A stretch of DNA of 64,000 nt from JAIUNP01 sp020161975 (GTDB taxonomy: Bacteria > Pseudomonadota > Alphaproteobacteria > Rhizobiales > Beijerinckiaceae). The notes under the pieces were generated by a model. It searched no databases. It saw only the letters and a list, made by a program, of their open reading frames with translations, and was not told the origin of the DNA. The stretch is from the NCBI GenBank assembly GCA_036745275.1, contig DAIOGK010000004.1, positions 1 through 64,000 of the forward strand. Direction: 5' to 3'. This document shows positions 34,082 through 42,435 of the stretch, piece by piece. The translations under genes were made by a program, and so were the position numbers. Position 1 is the stretch's first letter, and each line of letters begins with the position of its first letter.

Positions 34082-35167
34082 ATGTCACACAATTCCTTCG
34101 GCCACCTCTTCCGTGTCACCACCTGGGGCGAAAGCCATGGTCCCGCCATCGGCGCCGTGATTGACGGCTGTCCGCCACGCATTCCGCTGACCGAGGCGGA
34201 TATCCAGCCGTTTCTTGATCGCCGCCGCCCCGGCCAGAGCCGATTCACCACCCAGCGGCAGGAACCGGATCAGGTGCGCATTCTCTCGGGTGTCTATACC
34301 GAGACGGACGGTATCCAATACACCACCGGCACCCCCATCGGCCTTGAGATCACGAACGTCGACCAGCGCTCGAAGGATTATTCGGCCATCGGCAACCAGT
34401 TCCGACCGGGTCACGCCGATTTTACCTATGACGCCAAATACGGCATTCGCGATCCGCGCGGCGGCGGGCGTTCCTCGGCGCGCGAAACCGCAATGCGTGT
34501 TGCCGCAGGCGCGGTGGCCCGCCGGATCATCCCCGGTGTCACCATTCGCGGCGCGCTGGTGCAGATCGGCCCGCACAGAATCGACCGCAATCGATGGGAC
34601 TGGGCGGAGGTGGATAACAACCCGTTCTTCTGCCCGGATGCGGGGTCGGTCGATCTCTTCACGACTTACCTCGACGGTATTCGCAAGGCGGGCTCTTCTA
34701 TCGGCGCGGTGATCGAAATCGTGGCGGAGGGCGTCCCGCCGGGGCTTGGCGCACCGATCTATGGCAAGCTCGATGGGGATCTGGCTGCCGCGATGATGAG
34801 CATCAACGCGGTGAAGGGCGTCGAGATCGGCGCCGGATTTGGCGCGGCGGAATTGACGGGCGAGGAAAACGCCGATGAAATCCGCCTCGGCAACGACGGA
34901 GCACCCTACTTCCGCTCAAACCATGCGGGCGGCATTCTGGGGGGTATCTCCACAGGGCAGCCGGTGGTGGCGCGCTTTGCGGTCAAGCCCACCTCGTCGA
35001 TCCTGACGACGCGGCAATCCATCGACCGCTTCGGCAACGAGATCGACATCATGACCAAGGGCCGGCACGACCCCTGCGTCGGCATCCGCGCCGTGCCTGT
35101 GGGCGAGGCTATGATGGCTTGCGTGATCGCCGACCACTTCCTCCGCCACCGGGGACAGGTGGGGTAG
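34082..35167 (+). CDS. aroC: Chorismate synthase
   Basis: AroC makes chorismate from EPSP with reduced FMN. The 361-residue protein has the signatures GESHGPAIGAVIDGCPP, RPGHADFTYDAKYGIRDPRG, GGGRSSARETAMRVAAGAVA and SNHAGGILGGISTGQPVVAR. Length typical. No SD is strong. It ends 3 bases from the convergent HDAC-like gene. Confidence 0.97.
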   Translation: MSHNSFGHLFRVTTWGESHGPAIGAVIDGCPPRIPLTEADIQPFLDRRRPGQSRFTTQRQEPDQVRILSGVYTETDGIQYTTGTPIGLEITNVDQRSKDYSAIGNQFRPGHADFTYDAKYGIRDPRGGGRSSARETAMRVAAGAVARRIIPGVTIRGALVQIGPHRIDRNRWDWAEVDNNPFFCPDAGSVDLFTTYLDGIRKAGSSIGAVIEIVAEGVPPGLGAPIYGKLDGDLAAAMMSINAVKGVEIGAGFGAAELTGEENADEIRLGNDGAPYFRSNHAGGILGGISTGQPVVARFAVKPTSSILTTRQSIDRFGNEIDIMTKGRHDPCVGIRAVPVGEAMMACVIADHFLRHRGQVG

Positions 35168-35170
35168 GCC

Positions 35171-36100
35171 CTACGCCCCCATCAGGCGGTCGACATGAGC
35201 GGCCACCGAGAAGGCGAGACCCTTGAGGTCGTAACCGCCTTCGAGCAGCGAGACGACCCGCCCGTTGCACCGCTTGGCGGCGATGTCCATCAGCTCTTCC
35301 GTGGCCCAGGCAAAATCGCGTTCAACAAGGCGGAGATTGGCCAGCGGATCGCGCTCATGGGCATCAAAGCCGGCGGAAATCAGAATCAGATCGGGCGCAA
35401 AGGCGCGGACGCGCGGCAGAATGACCGAGCGGAAGCTATCGGCAAACACGCTGCCATCATCGCCGGCCCTGAGCGGCGCGTTGACGATCGTGTTGTGGTC
35501 GCCTGTCTCGCGCAGGTCGCCGGTCCCTGGATAGAGCGGCATCTCATGCGTCGAGCAGAACAGCACGGATTTGTCGCCCCAGAAAATGTCCTGCGTGCCG
35601 TTGCCGTGGTGGACATCCCAATCGACAATCGCCACGCGCTCGGCGCCATGGGCTTTCCGGGCGTGGCGGGCGGCAATCGCGATGTTGTTGAAGAGGCAGA
35701 AGCCCATGGCGGTCGCGGTTTCGGCATGGTGGCCGGGCGGACGGCAGGCAACGAAGGCATTCTTTGCCTCACCCGTCATCACAGCATCCACCGCGCGCTG
35801 GGCCGAACCGACTGCGTGAAGCGCCACGTCTGCTGAATCCGGAGACATCGGCGTGTCGCCATCGAAGTAGTGAAAGTCCATCATCGGGGCTGCTGCCAGC
35901 ACCCGGCGGACGTAATCGGCAGGATGCGCGAGTTCCGCCGCTTCCGGCGCGGCGCGCACGGATTTCTCACGCTTCAGGGCACGGAACTGGTCTTGCGCCA
36001 ACACCTGTTCGATGGCCTGAAGCCGGGCCGGTCGCTCGGGATGGCCTTCCGGCATCACATGCTGGCGAAACAGCGGGTCTTCAATCAGCAAGGTCGACAC
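35171..36100 (-). CDS. Histone deacetylase family protein (acetoin utilisation/polyamine deacetylase-like)
   Basis: This 309-residue zinc hydrolase has ACRPPGHHAETATAMGFC, IVDWDVHHGNGTQDIFW (Asp/His metal site), ISAGFDAHERDPLANLRL and LLEGGYD, typical of bacterial HDAC-like deacetylases that act on small acetylated amines or proteins. GTG at 36100 is preferred because GGAGA is 7 bases upstream; the in-frame extension to 36196 is unlikely. Tail to tail with aroC. Confidence 0.87.
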   Translation of the reverse strand: MSTLLIEDPLFRQHVMPEGHPERPARLQAIEQVLAQDQFRALKREKSVRAAPEAAELAHPADYVRRVLAAAPMMDFHYFDGDTPMSPDSADVALHAVGSAQRAVDAVMTGEAKNAFVACRPPGHHAETATAMGFCLFNNIAIAARHARKAHGAERVAIVDWDVHHGNGTQDIFWGDKSVLFCSTHEMPLYPGTGDLRETGDHNTIVNAPLRAGDDGSVFADSFRSVILPRVRAFAPDLILISAGFDAHERDPLANLRLVERDFAWATEELMDIAAKRCNGRVVSLLEGGYDLKGLAFSVAAHVDRLMGA

Positions 36101-36271
36101 TGGCACTCTCCGGTTTGCCCCAGAATGCACGTCCGAAGCAGGGCGGCAACGCCACCCGCACAACAATGTGAATCGGTTCTGTGGACATTTTGCCACAGAA
36201 CTCGCCCGCTGTTGCAGGGTTGCACTGGTCTTTGGCGTCGTCAGCCATTAACGAGGAGTGAAGACTTATGG

Positions 36272-36286
36272 TTCACGTTTCGTGAA
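36272..36286. promoter_or_regulatory. Inverted repeat upstream of the L,D-transpeptidase gene
   Basis: TTCACG-TTT-CGTGAA is a perfect 15-base palindrome 26 bases upstream of the start, in the divergent region with the HDAC-like gene. It could be an operator for a dimeric regulator; identity unknown. Confidence 0.45.
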
Positions 36287-36312
36287 TCACCCCGACTCGA
36301 CAGGTTTCCTCA

Positions 36313-36912
36313 ATGACTGCCCTCCGTTTTGTCGCCGCCATCGCCGTTGGACTTGTGCTGTCCGGCTGTAATTACCAGACGATTGCCGATCCCAAGCTGT
36401 CTGGGCGTGATCTCGAACTGATGGCTCTGGCGCCGCCGCAGCCGCGCGACATTGATCCGCAGCGCGCCCGCTATCGCATCACCAACCCCACCGCCGAGAA
36501 GGTGCCGGGCACGATCGTCGTCGATTCCAACGAGAAGTTTCTCTACCTGATCGAAGACAACAACATGGCCCTGCGCTACCCCATCGCGGTGGGTCAGGAT
36601 GCTTATGTCTGGTCCGGCGTCGCCAAAGTAGGCCGCAAGGCCGAGTGGCCGAGCTGGACGCCCGGCAGCGATGCCCGCTCGCTCAATCCCGGCCTGCCCG
36701 GCGTGGTGCCCGGAGGCCCGCAAAACCCGCTCGGTGCCCGCGCGATTTATCTCTACGATGGCGGCAAGGATACGCAGTACCGCATCCATGGCACGAACGA
36801 GCCGGAGTCCATCGGGCGCAACCAGTCGCTGGGCTGTATCCGGATGTACAACATCGACGTGATCGACCTCTACAACCGCGTCAAGGATGGCGCGAAGGTT
36901 GTTGTTCTCTGA
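36313..36912 (+). CDS. L,D-transpeptidase lipoprotein
   Basis: This 199-residue protein has a lipobox (VGLVLSGC) and a YkuD domain: YRIHGTNEPESIGRNQSLGC followed by IRM carries the catalytic His and Cys (HGT...SLGCIRM). It should cross-link peptidoglycan (or attach lipoproteins) in the periplasm. Length and motif are standard for rhizobial L,D-transpeptidases. A strong terminator follows. Confidence 0.93.
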   Translation: MTALRFVAAIAVGLVLSGCNYQTIADPKLSGRDLELMALAPPQPRDIDPQRARYRITNPTAEKVPGTIVVDSNEKFLYLIEDNNMALRYPIAVGQDAYVWSGVAKVGRKAEWPSWTPGSDARSLNPGLPGVVPGGPQNPLGARAIYLYDGGKDTQYRIHGTNEPESIGRNQSLGCIRMYNIDVIDLYNRVKDGAKVVVL

Positions 36913-36938
36913 CGACCTGCGCTTCTGGCATGAATTTG

Positions 36939-36959
36939 GCCGGCGCAAGCCGGCTTTTT
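36939..36959 (+). terminator. Rho-independent terminator
   Basis: GCCGGC (36939-36944), loop GCAA, GCCGGC (36949-36954), then TTTTT: a clear terminator for the L,D-transpeptidase gene, with the convergent SRAP gene ending 11 bases later. Confidence 0.85.
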
Positions 36960-36969
36960 CATGCCCTTT

Positions 36970-37629
36970 TCAGACCGACGCCTGAACGTCCGCGTCATCA
37001 TTGGCGACCTTGTTGACCCGATCCGATACCGGCACCAGTTCCAGCGCCTCGTCGGGTGCCGGTCGCAACAGGGACAGAACGTCTGGTCCGGTGCTGTCCG
37101 GGTCCAGCCAACAGTCAAAGTCGCGGGAGGAGAGGATGACCGGCATCCGGTCGTGTACAGCAGCCATCGTGCCGTTCGGCCCGCAGGTGATGATGCAGGC
37201 GGTGTCCACCTCGCTGCCATCGGCGGATGACCAGGTTTCCCACAGACCGGCGAAGGCGATGGGTCCCCGGTCTGGACGGCGGATCAGGAACGGTTCCTTC
37301 GCGCGCGCCTCGCGGCGCCATTCATAGAAGCCATCGGCGGGCAACAGGCAGCGCCGTCGGCGGATGGCTGCGCGAAAGGATGGCTTTTCGGCAATCCCCT
37401 CAGCCCGCGCATTGATGATCAGCGGAAAGGTCTTCGGGTCCCGGACAAAGCCCGGTAGAAACCCCCAACGCATCAGGACAAACTGACGCGCCCGTTCGGA
37501 CAGGCGCACCACGCCGACCGGCTGGGTCGGCGCGATGTTATAGCGCGCCGGAAAATTCGGCTGGTCCTTATAGCCAAAATAGGCCCGTACCGCTGCCGGC
37601 GGCAGGGTCAGGGCATAGCGGCCACACAT
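36970..37629 (-). CDS. SOS response-associated peptidase (SRAP, YedK/HMCES)
   Basis: The 219-residue SRAP protein forms a covalent bond to abasic sites in single-stranded DNA through Cys2 (MCGRYALTLP). It shows ARYNIAPTQP, INARAEGIAEKPSFRAAIRR, CLLPADGFYEWRRE and the C-terminal AAVHDRMPVILS with the catalytic His. The start overlaps the acyl-CoA dehydrogenase stop by 1 base (TGATG), so they may be one transcript. No LexA box was checked reliably. Confidence 0.95.
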   Translation of the reverse strand: MCGRYALTLPPAAVRAYFGYKDQPNFPARYNIAPTQPVGVVRLSERARQFVLMRWGFLPGFVRDPKTFPLIINARAEGIAEKPSFRAAIRRRRCLLPADGFYEWRREARAKEPFLIRRPDRGPIAFAGLWETWSSADGSEVDTACIITCGPNGTMAAVHDRMPVILSSRDFDCWLDPDSTGPDVLSLLRPAPDEALELVPVSDRVNKVANDDADVQASV

Positions 37630-39419
37630 CAGATCTGGCCGGAATAGGCCTCATTGACCGCATCCGCGCCATCGACGATCGTCGTTTCCAGACCACCCCA
37701 ACCAGCAGAATGCGTTTCGACGAAATAGCGTGCGTCAGCGATGCGCCGCATATAGGCGGGATCGGTTTCGCCTGAAGCCTGCGCGACGCGGGAGGCCAAC
37801 GCCTGCTCGACGAGATAAGCGCCGCCCGCCGCAACCCCAAACAGCCGGAGATAGGGCGTCGCCCCGGCCAGCGCGTCGTTCGGCGCAGCGGCAATCGCCT
37901 TCAGCATGTATTCGGTGCAGCGCCCGAGCGAGTTGACCGCCTCGCCGAGAATGCGGCCAACACGATCAAAGCCGGGATCGTTGATCATCCGCGCCTTTTC
38001 CGCCGAGTCCTTGTAGGACTTGATAGCGGCGGCAACCGTTTCGCCACCCGACAGCGGCAATTTGCGCATGACGAGGTCAATCGCCTGAATGCCGTTGGTG
38101 CCTTCGTAAATGGCTGCGATGCGCGCATCGCGAAGATACTGCGCCGCACCGGTTTCCTCGACAAAGCCCATGCCGCCGTGAACCTGCACGCCGGTGGACG
38201 CCACTTCGATGCCGATATCCGTGCCAAAAGCCTTTGCCACCGGAGTGAGCAGCCCGGCCATCTCATGCGCGGCCTTGCGCGACGCAGGATCGGACAAGCG
38301 CTCGGCCCGGTCGAGCGCGCCGGCCGTCGCATAGCAGATGGCGCGCGCTGCGGCGGTCTTGGTCCGCATGTCGAGCAACATGCGTTTCACATCCGGGTGG
38401 TGGATGATGGCGCTGGAACCGGTTGAGGTCTCGCCCACGGCACGGCCCTGCTTACGCTCCCCCGCATAGGCGAGCGCGTGCTGGTAGGCGCGTTCAGCAA
38501 TCGCCACGCCTTGAAGCGCCACGCCGAGGCGCGCATTGTTCATCATCGTGAACATGTGGTTGAGGCCGCGATTTTCCTCACCGATCAGATAGCCGACCGC
38601 TCCCCCCTCGTCGCCAAACACCATCGTGCAGGTGGGCGAGGAATGGATGCCAAGCTTGTGTTCAATCGAGTGGCAGCGCGCATCGTTGCGCTTTCCAAGT
38701 GTACCATCGTCATTCAGGAGGAACTTCGGCACCAGAAACAGCGAGATGCCGCGCGTACCGGCCGGCGCATCAGGCAGGCGCGCCAGCACGAGGTGGATGA
38801 TATTCGGCGTCATGTCGTGTTCGCCGTAGGTGATAAAAATCTTCTGCCCGGTAATCCGGTAAGTGCCATCCCCTGCCCGCTCGGCCTTGGTGCGCAATAC
38901 CGAAAGATCGGAGCCTGCGCCCGGCTCGGTCAGGTTCATCGTGCCGGTCCATTCGCCGGAGATCATTTTTGGCAGATAGGTCGCCTTCAACTCGTCCGAA
39001 CCATGGGCGTTGAGCGCCTCGATCGCACCCATCGTCAGCAACGGATTCAGCGAAAACGCCATGTTGGCGGCATTCCACATTTCCGTGCAGGCAGAGTTGA
39101 GGAGTGTCGGCAGCCCCTGCCCGCCGAACTCGGCATCCGCAACGAGGCTGCCCCAGCCCGCTGCCGCCCAGTCGCGATAGGTTTCGGTCCAGCCAGGGGG
39201 CATCGTCACCTTTCCGTCCTTGAAGGGCGTACCGTGCTGATCACCGATCCGGTTCAGCGGCGCGAGGCGCTCGCTTGCGAACTTGCCCGCCTCTTCCAGA
39301 ACCGCTTCAGCCACACCATCGGCAAGATCGCCGTAAACGCCATCGGCGATGCCATGGGCCATGCCCCCCGCATGGGTCATGGCGAACAGAATGTCCTCGA
39401 CGGGTGCGCGATAAGTCAT
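37629..39419 (-). CDS. Acyl-CoA dehydrogenase family protein
   Basis: This 596-residue flavoprotein has GTMNLTEPGAGSDLSVLRTK, ITGQKIFITYGEHDM, the long-chain/DUF-type ENRGLNHMFTMMNNARLGVA and the C-terminal ATYEGTNGIQAIDLVMRKL-like AIYEGTNGIQAIDLVMRKLP. It oxidises acyl-CoA to trans-2-enoyl-CoA. Length and the C-terminal extension match the 590-600 residue class with N-terminal acyl-CoA dehydrogenase extension. Start ATG 39419 has AGGAGAGAGGCC upstream. Confidence 0.92.
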   Translation of the reverse strand: MTYRAPVEDILFAMTHAGGMAHGIADGVYGDLADGVAEAVLEEAGKFASERLAPLNRIGDQHGTPFKDGKVTMPPGWTETYRDWAAAGWGSLVADAEFGGQGLPTLLNSACTEMWNAANMAFSLNPLLTMGAIEALNAHGSDELKATYLPKMISGEWTGTMNLTEPGAGSDLSVLRTKAERAGDGTYRITGQKIFITYGEHDMTPNIIHLVLARLPDAPAGTRGISLFLVPKFLLNDDGTLGKRNDARCHSIEHKLGIHSSPTCTMVFGDEGGAVGYLIGEENRGLNHMFTMMNNARLGVALQGVAIAERAYQHALAYAGERKQGRAVGETSTGSSAIIHHPDVKRMLLDMRTKTAAARAICYATAGALDRAERLSDPASRKAAHEMAGLLTPVAKAFGTDIGIEVASTGVQVHGGMGFVEETGAAQYLRDARIAAIYEGTNGIQAIDLVMRKLPLSGGETVAAAIKSYKDSAEKARMINDPGFDRVGRILGEAVNSLGRCTEYMLKAIAAAPNDALAGATPYLRLFGVAAGGAYLVEQALASRVAQASGETDPAYMRRIADARYFVETHSAGWGGLETTIVDGADAVNEAYSGQI

Positions 39420-39577
39420 GGCCTCTCTCCTCACTGGCGGAGATAGTTTAGTTAACAACTGTCCCAAGCGCCAACAGGCATCTTCGGAATTCCCCGTTTG
39501 ACTTTCGCCCAAGAGGTGGCAGGGCTGCGCTTGCATCGCGCTGGAAACCGGCAGGAAAGTGCGGTACGGGCCAGCAC

Positions 39578-40558
39578 ATGACCCGACGCCTTGCCGCCAA
39601 CTCCGCTGGAATCACCGAGGCTGTGCACTTGCTGCGATCCGGCAGGCTGGTCGCCTTTCCAACAGAGACTGTCTATGGCCTTGGCGCAGATGCCACCGAC
39701 AGCGCGGCGACGGCACGGATTTATGCGGCGAAGGGCCGCCCTGCGTTCAATCCGTTGATCGCCCATGTTCCGGATGTGGCCGCCGCAGAACGTGAGGGTC
39801 TGTTTGACGCGAGGGCGCGTGCGCTTGCCACGGCGTTCTGGCCGGGGCCGCTGACGCTGGTTGTACCCGCCCGCAGCGATGGCACAGTGTGCGAGCTTGC
39901 GCGGGCGGGGCTCGCGAGCGTCGGGCTCCGGGTGCCGTCCGATCCCGTGGCGCAGGCACTGCTGCGGGCGACCGGCAGGCCGGTTGCAGCCCCCAGCGCC
40001 AACCGCTCCGGTCATGTCTCGCCGACCACCGCGGCGCATGTCCTGGCGGACCTTGAAGGCGCGGTCGACGCCGTTCTGGAGGGCGATGCTTGTGCGGTCG
40101 GGCTTGAATCGACCATTGTCGGCTGCATTGACGGACGTGCGGTGCTGCTGCGACCGGGCTCGATCACCCGTGCGGCGTTGGCGGATGTTCTGGGCGAAGC
40201 GGTGGCCTCACCGGCAGCAGACGACCATGCGGCTCCCCAATCGCCGGGGCGGCTGCTTGCCCATTATGCGCCGGCAACCCCCATGCGCTGGCTGGGTGCG
40301 GACACGGTTCCGCATGGTGCAGCGGTGCTCACCTACGGCTCCGCGCCGATCCCCGGCCTGGAACACGCAAGCGTTGTTCACAACCTCTCAGCGAACGGCA
40401 ACCTTGTCGAGGCTGCCGCAAAGCTCTACTCTTCGTTGCGTCAACTGGACGCAGCGGGAGCCGATGTCATTCTTGTTTCAGAAATTCCGAAATCGGGCCT
40501 GGGAGAGGCCATTATCGACAGATTGACCCGGGCAATTGGGGCATCATCTCTCATCTAA
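39578..40558 (+). CDS. L-threonylcarbamoyladenylate synthase (Sua5/YrdC type)
   Basis: This 326-residue enzyme makes threonylcarbamoyl-AMP for t6A37 tRNA modification. The YrdC domain shows AFPTETVYGLGADAT, AKGRPAFNPLIAHV, VGLRVPSDPVAQALL, APSANRSGHVSPTTA and the C-terminal Sua5 domain (PGRLLAHYAPATPMR) is present, so it is the long form. Start ATG 39578. Divergent from the acyl-CoA dehydrogenase, upstream of a LysR gene. Confidence 0.94.
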   Translation: MTRRLAANSAGITEAVHLLRSGRLVAFPTETVYGLGADATDSAATARIYAAKGRPAFNPLIAHVPDVAAAEREGLFDARARALATAFWPGPLTLVVPARSDGTVCELARAGLASVGLRVPSDPVAQALLRATGRPVAAPSANRSGHVSPTTAAHVLADLEGAVDAVLEGDACAVGLESTIVGCIDGRAVLLRPGSITRAALADVLGEAVASPAADDHAAPQSPGRLLAHYAPATPMRWLGADTVPHGAAVLTYGSAPIPGLEHASVVHNLSANGNLVEAAAKLYSSLRQLDAAGADVILVSEIPKSGLGEAIIDRLTRAIGASSLI

Positions 40559-40631
40559 TGAACAAACGAAGTCTTTACGCCAGATCGCACCAACAGGTGC
40601 AGACACTTTCAGGTTGTGCGATAAGTGAACC

Positions 40632-41525
40632 ATGCAGACCATGGAATGGGACGACTTCAGGCTCGTCAAAGTCATTGCTGAACATCGCGCGCTCGGCCCC
40701 GCGGCCGACGCACTGAGGCTCAATCACTCGACCGTATTCCGAAAACTCAACGCGCTAGAAGAGCAGATCGGAACCCGTATCTTCGAGCGATCGCGGAGCG
40801 GCTATTCGTTGACGTCCGCCGGTGAGGAAATGTTGCTCGTCGCCGGACAGATGGCGGAAGCCGTATTCGATTTTGAACGGCGGGTCGCCGGCATGGATGC
40901 GCGCCCCACCGGCGAGTTGCGAGTGACCACCACAGGCACAATCTATGGGCACCTGCTTGCACCCATCTTTGCCGGTTTCCGCGAACACTTCCCCGGCATC
41001 ACCCTCGAAGTTGTCGTTGATTCCCGGGCGCTGAACCTGTCGCGGCGCGATGCTGATGTCGCGATTCGTGCGGCGCTCGAACCGCCCGATGCTCTCGTCG
41101 GTCGACGCATCGGCGTCATTGCCTGGGCGCCCTATGCCACCAGCAGCCATACGATGCCGCCAGACGGCGACCCCTATGGCAAGGACGGCAACTGGGTGGG
41201 CTTCGGCGACATGATTTCGGGCTCCGCAGCCGGTCGCTGGTTGCAGAACCGCTTGCCGAGCAACCGGTTCGTGCTCAGTGTCAATTCCGTGTCGTCCATC
41301 GCCGCATCCGTGCAAAGCGGTGTCGGCTTTGGCATCCTGCCCTGTTTCCTGGGGGACCGAACGGAAAGGCTCGTGCGGATTGGCGAGCCGATCAAGGACA
41401 TTTCCAGCGCGCTCTGGATTCTGACCCATGCAGACCTCCGGCGCTCTGTCCGCGTCCGCGCTTTTCTCGATTACGTCGGGGCGGAACTGGTCAAGCGGCG
41501 CAAGCTCATCGAAGGCGGCGGTTGA
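40632..41525 (+). CDS. LysR family transcriptional regulator
   Basis: The 297-residue protein has an N-terminal winged helix (EWDDFRLVKVIAEHRALGPA, HSTVFRKLNALEEQIGTRIF) and a periplasmic-binding-like effector domain. The HTH replaces the common QPALSRQI with LRLNHSTVFRKL, seen in a LysR subgroup. The target is unknown; no divergent operon is adjacent. ATG at 40632 or at 40641 (MEWDDF). It ends at a bidirectional terminator shared with rplT. Confidence 0.88.
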   Translation: MQTMEWDDFRLVKVIAEHRALGPAADALRLNHSTVFRKLNALEEQIGTRIFERSRSGYSLTSAGEEMLLVAGQMAEAVFDFERRVAGMDARPTGELRVTTTGTIYGHLLAPIFAGFREHFPGITLEVVVDSRALNLSRRDADVAIRAALEPPDALVGRRIGVIAWAPYATSSHTMPPDGDPYGKDGNWVGFGDMISGSAAGRWLQNRLPSNRFVLSVNSVSSIAASVQSGVGFGILPCFLGDRTERLVRIGEPIKDISSALWILTHADLRRSVRVRAFLDYVGAELVKRRKLIEGGG

Positions 41526-41558
41526 AGGCTGTTGACGTACGACCAGCCGCATCCAAGA

Positions 41559-41584
41559 AAAAACCCGCCAGCCGGCGGGTTTTT
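41559..41584. terminator. Bidirectional Rho-independent terminator
   Basis: AAAAACCCGCC (41559-41569), loop AGCC, GGCGGGTTTTT (41574-41584): perfect 11-bp stem with A/T flanks, serving the LysR gene and the rpmI-rplT operon. Confidence 0.9.
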
Positions 41585-41607
41585 CATTCCGTTCGAAGGG
41601 GCCGTTC

Positions 41608-41982
41608 TCAGGCCGCCACAACATCCGCCGGCAGCGCTGCCTTGGCCTTCTCCACAAGGGCCTTGAACGAGGCCGGCTCATGGATGGCGATGTCGGAGAG
41701 GACCTTGCGGTCAACTTCGATGCCCGCCTTGGCGAGGCCGTCGATGAAGCGCGAATAGGTGAGGCCGAATTCCCGCACCGCCGCGTTGATGCGCTGGATC
41801 CACAGGGCGCGGAAGGTACGCTTGCGGTTCTTGCGGTCGCGGTAGGAGTACTGCATCGCGCGGTCGACAGCGGCCTTGGCAGCGCGAATGGTGTTCTTGC
41901 GACGCCCGTAAAAGCCCTTGGCGGCCTTCAGGGTCTTCTTGTGCTTGGCATGAGCGGTTACACCGCGTTTTACACGAGCCAT
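41608..41982 (-). CDS. rplT: 50S ribosomal protein L20
   Basis: L20 is an early 50S assembly protein. The 124-residue sequence has RVKRGVTAHAKHKKTLKAA and RRKNTIRAAKAAVDRAMQYS, typical. CAGGAGATCAGTC precedes the ATG at 41982. It follows rpmI 24 bases upstream in the same operon; in E. coli it represses its own operon through mRNA. Confidence 0.97.
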   Translation of the reverse strand: MARVKRGVTAHAKHKKTLKAAKGFYGRRKNTIRAAKAAVDRAMQYSYRDRKNRKRTFRALWIQRINAAVREFGLTYSRFIDGLAKAGIEVDRKVLSDIAIHEPASFKALVEKAKAALPADVVAA

Positions 41983-42006
41983 GACTGATCTCCTGTTTTC
42001 TTAAAA

Positions 42007-42207
42007 TCAGCCGTTCGGCAGGAAATACTTGATGACGTTATCGCCATCGGACTTGAAGAGCACCCGCGTACCGCGGTGATCGCGGATCTGCTTGTTGGTG
42101 CGCTTGATCATGCCGTGGCGCTTGCCGGACTGGGCGTACATCACCTTGCCGGTCCCGGTAATCTTGAAGCGCTTCTTGGCGCCCGATTTGGTCTTCAGTT
42201 TGGGCAT
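42007..42207 (-). CDS. rpmI: 50S ribosomal protein L35
   Basis: The 66-residue L35 begins MPKLKTKSGAKKRFK and continues GTGKVMYAQSGKRHGMIKRT, matching the family. The start at 42207 has GGAG 6 bases upstream; the in-frame upstream residues MESK are rejected. A promoter and a hairpin-rich leader lie upstream. infC is separated from rpmI here by an oppositely oriented kinase gene, unlike the E. coli infC-rpmI-rplT operon. Confidence 0.96.
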   Translation of the reverse strand: MPKLKTKSGAKKRFKITGTGKVMYAQSGKRHGMIKRTNKQIRDHRGTRVLFKSDGDNVIKYFLPNG

Positions 42208-42306
42208 TTTGCTCTCCATGCGGGCAAGCCCGCCAGAAAAAAACTCGACAACGCGAGCAACAAAGAACCGCCACGGCAGCCCTTACAGCCGGGCGGTTCA
42301 GCGAAG
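42208..42306 (-). promoter_or_regulatory. Structured leader of rpmI-rplT
   Basis: The roughly 100-base predicted leader contains, in transcript order, a hairpin GAACCGCC/GGCGGTTC (42299-42265, with inner GGC/GCC pairs), a weak CTCG/CGAG hairpin followed by seven T residues (42257-42237), and a perfect GCGGGC-TT-GCCCGC hairpin (42233-42220) ending 2 bases before the SD. The middle element is terminator-like. This suggests ribosomal-protein autoregulation or attenuation; no known leader family was confirmed. Confidence 0.55.
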
Positions 42307-42312
42307 AAACGG

Positions 42313-42342
42313 CTTATAAGCAGAAATGCGGCGCCGATGCAA
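42313..42342 (-). promoter_or_regulatory. Candidate sigma-70 promoter of rpmI-rplT
   Basis: Minus-strand TTGCAT (42342-42337) and TATAAG (42318-42313) are 18 bases apart, the best-looking promoter in the window. It predicts a start near 42306 and a leader of about 100 bases. Confidence 0.6.
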
Positions 42343-42435
42343 GGCGCTGATCACCCCTTACCGCATCTCGCGACCGCTTCAGGTCATTGACCTCCGCGGG
42401 AAACTTGCATCAAGTGGCGTCAGTGGGGAAATGTC

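Noticed and set aside
41559..41584. Possible short palindromic repeat or CRISPR-like unit
   Set aside because: A single A/T-flanked stem is a terminator; no repeated spacer structure was found anywhere in the window.
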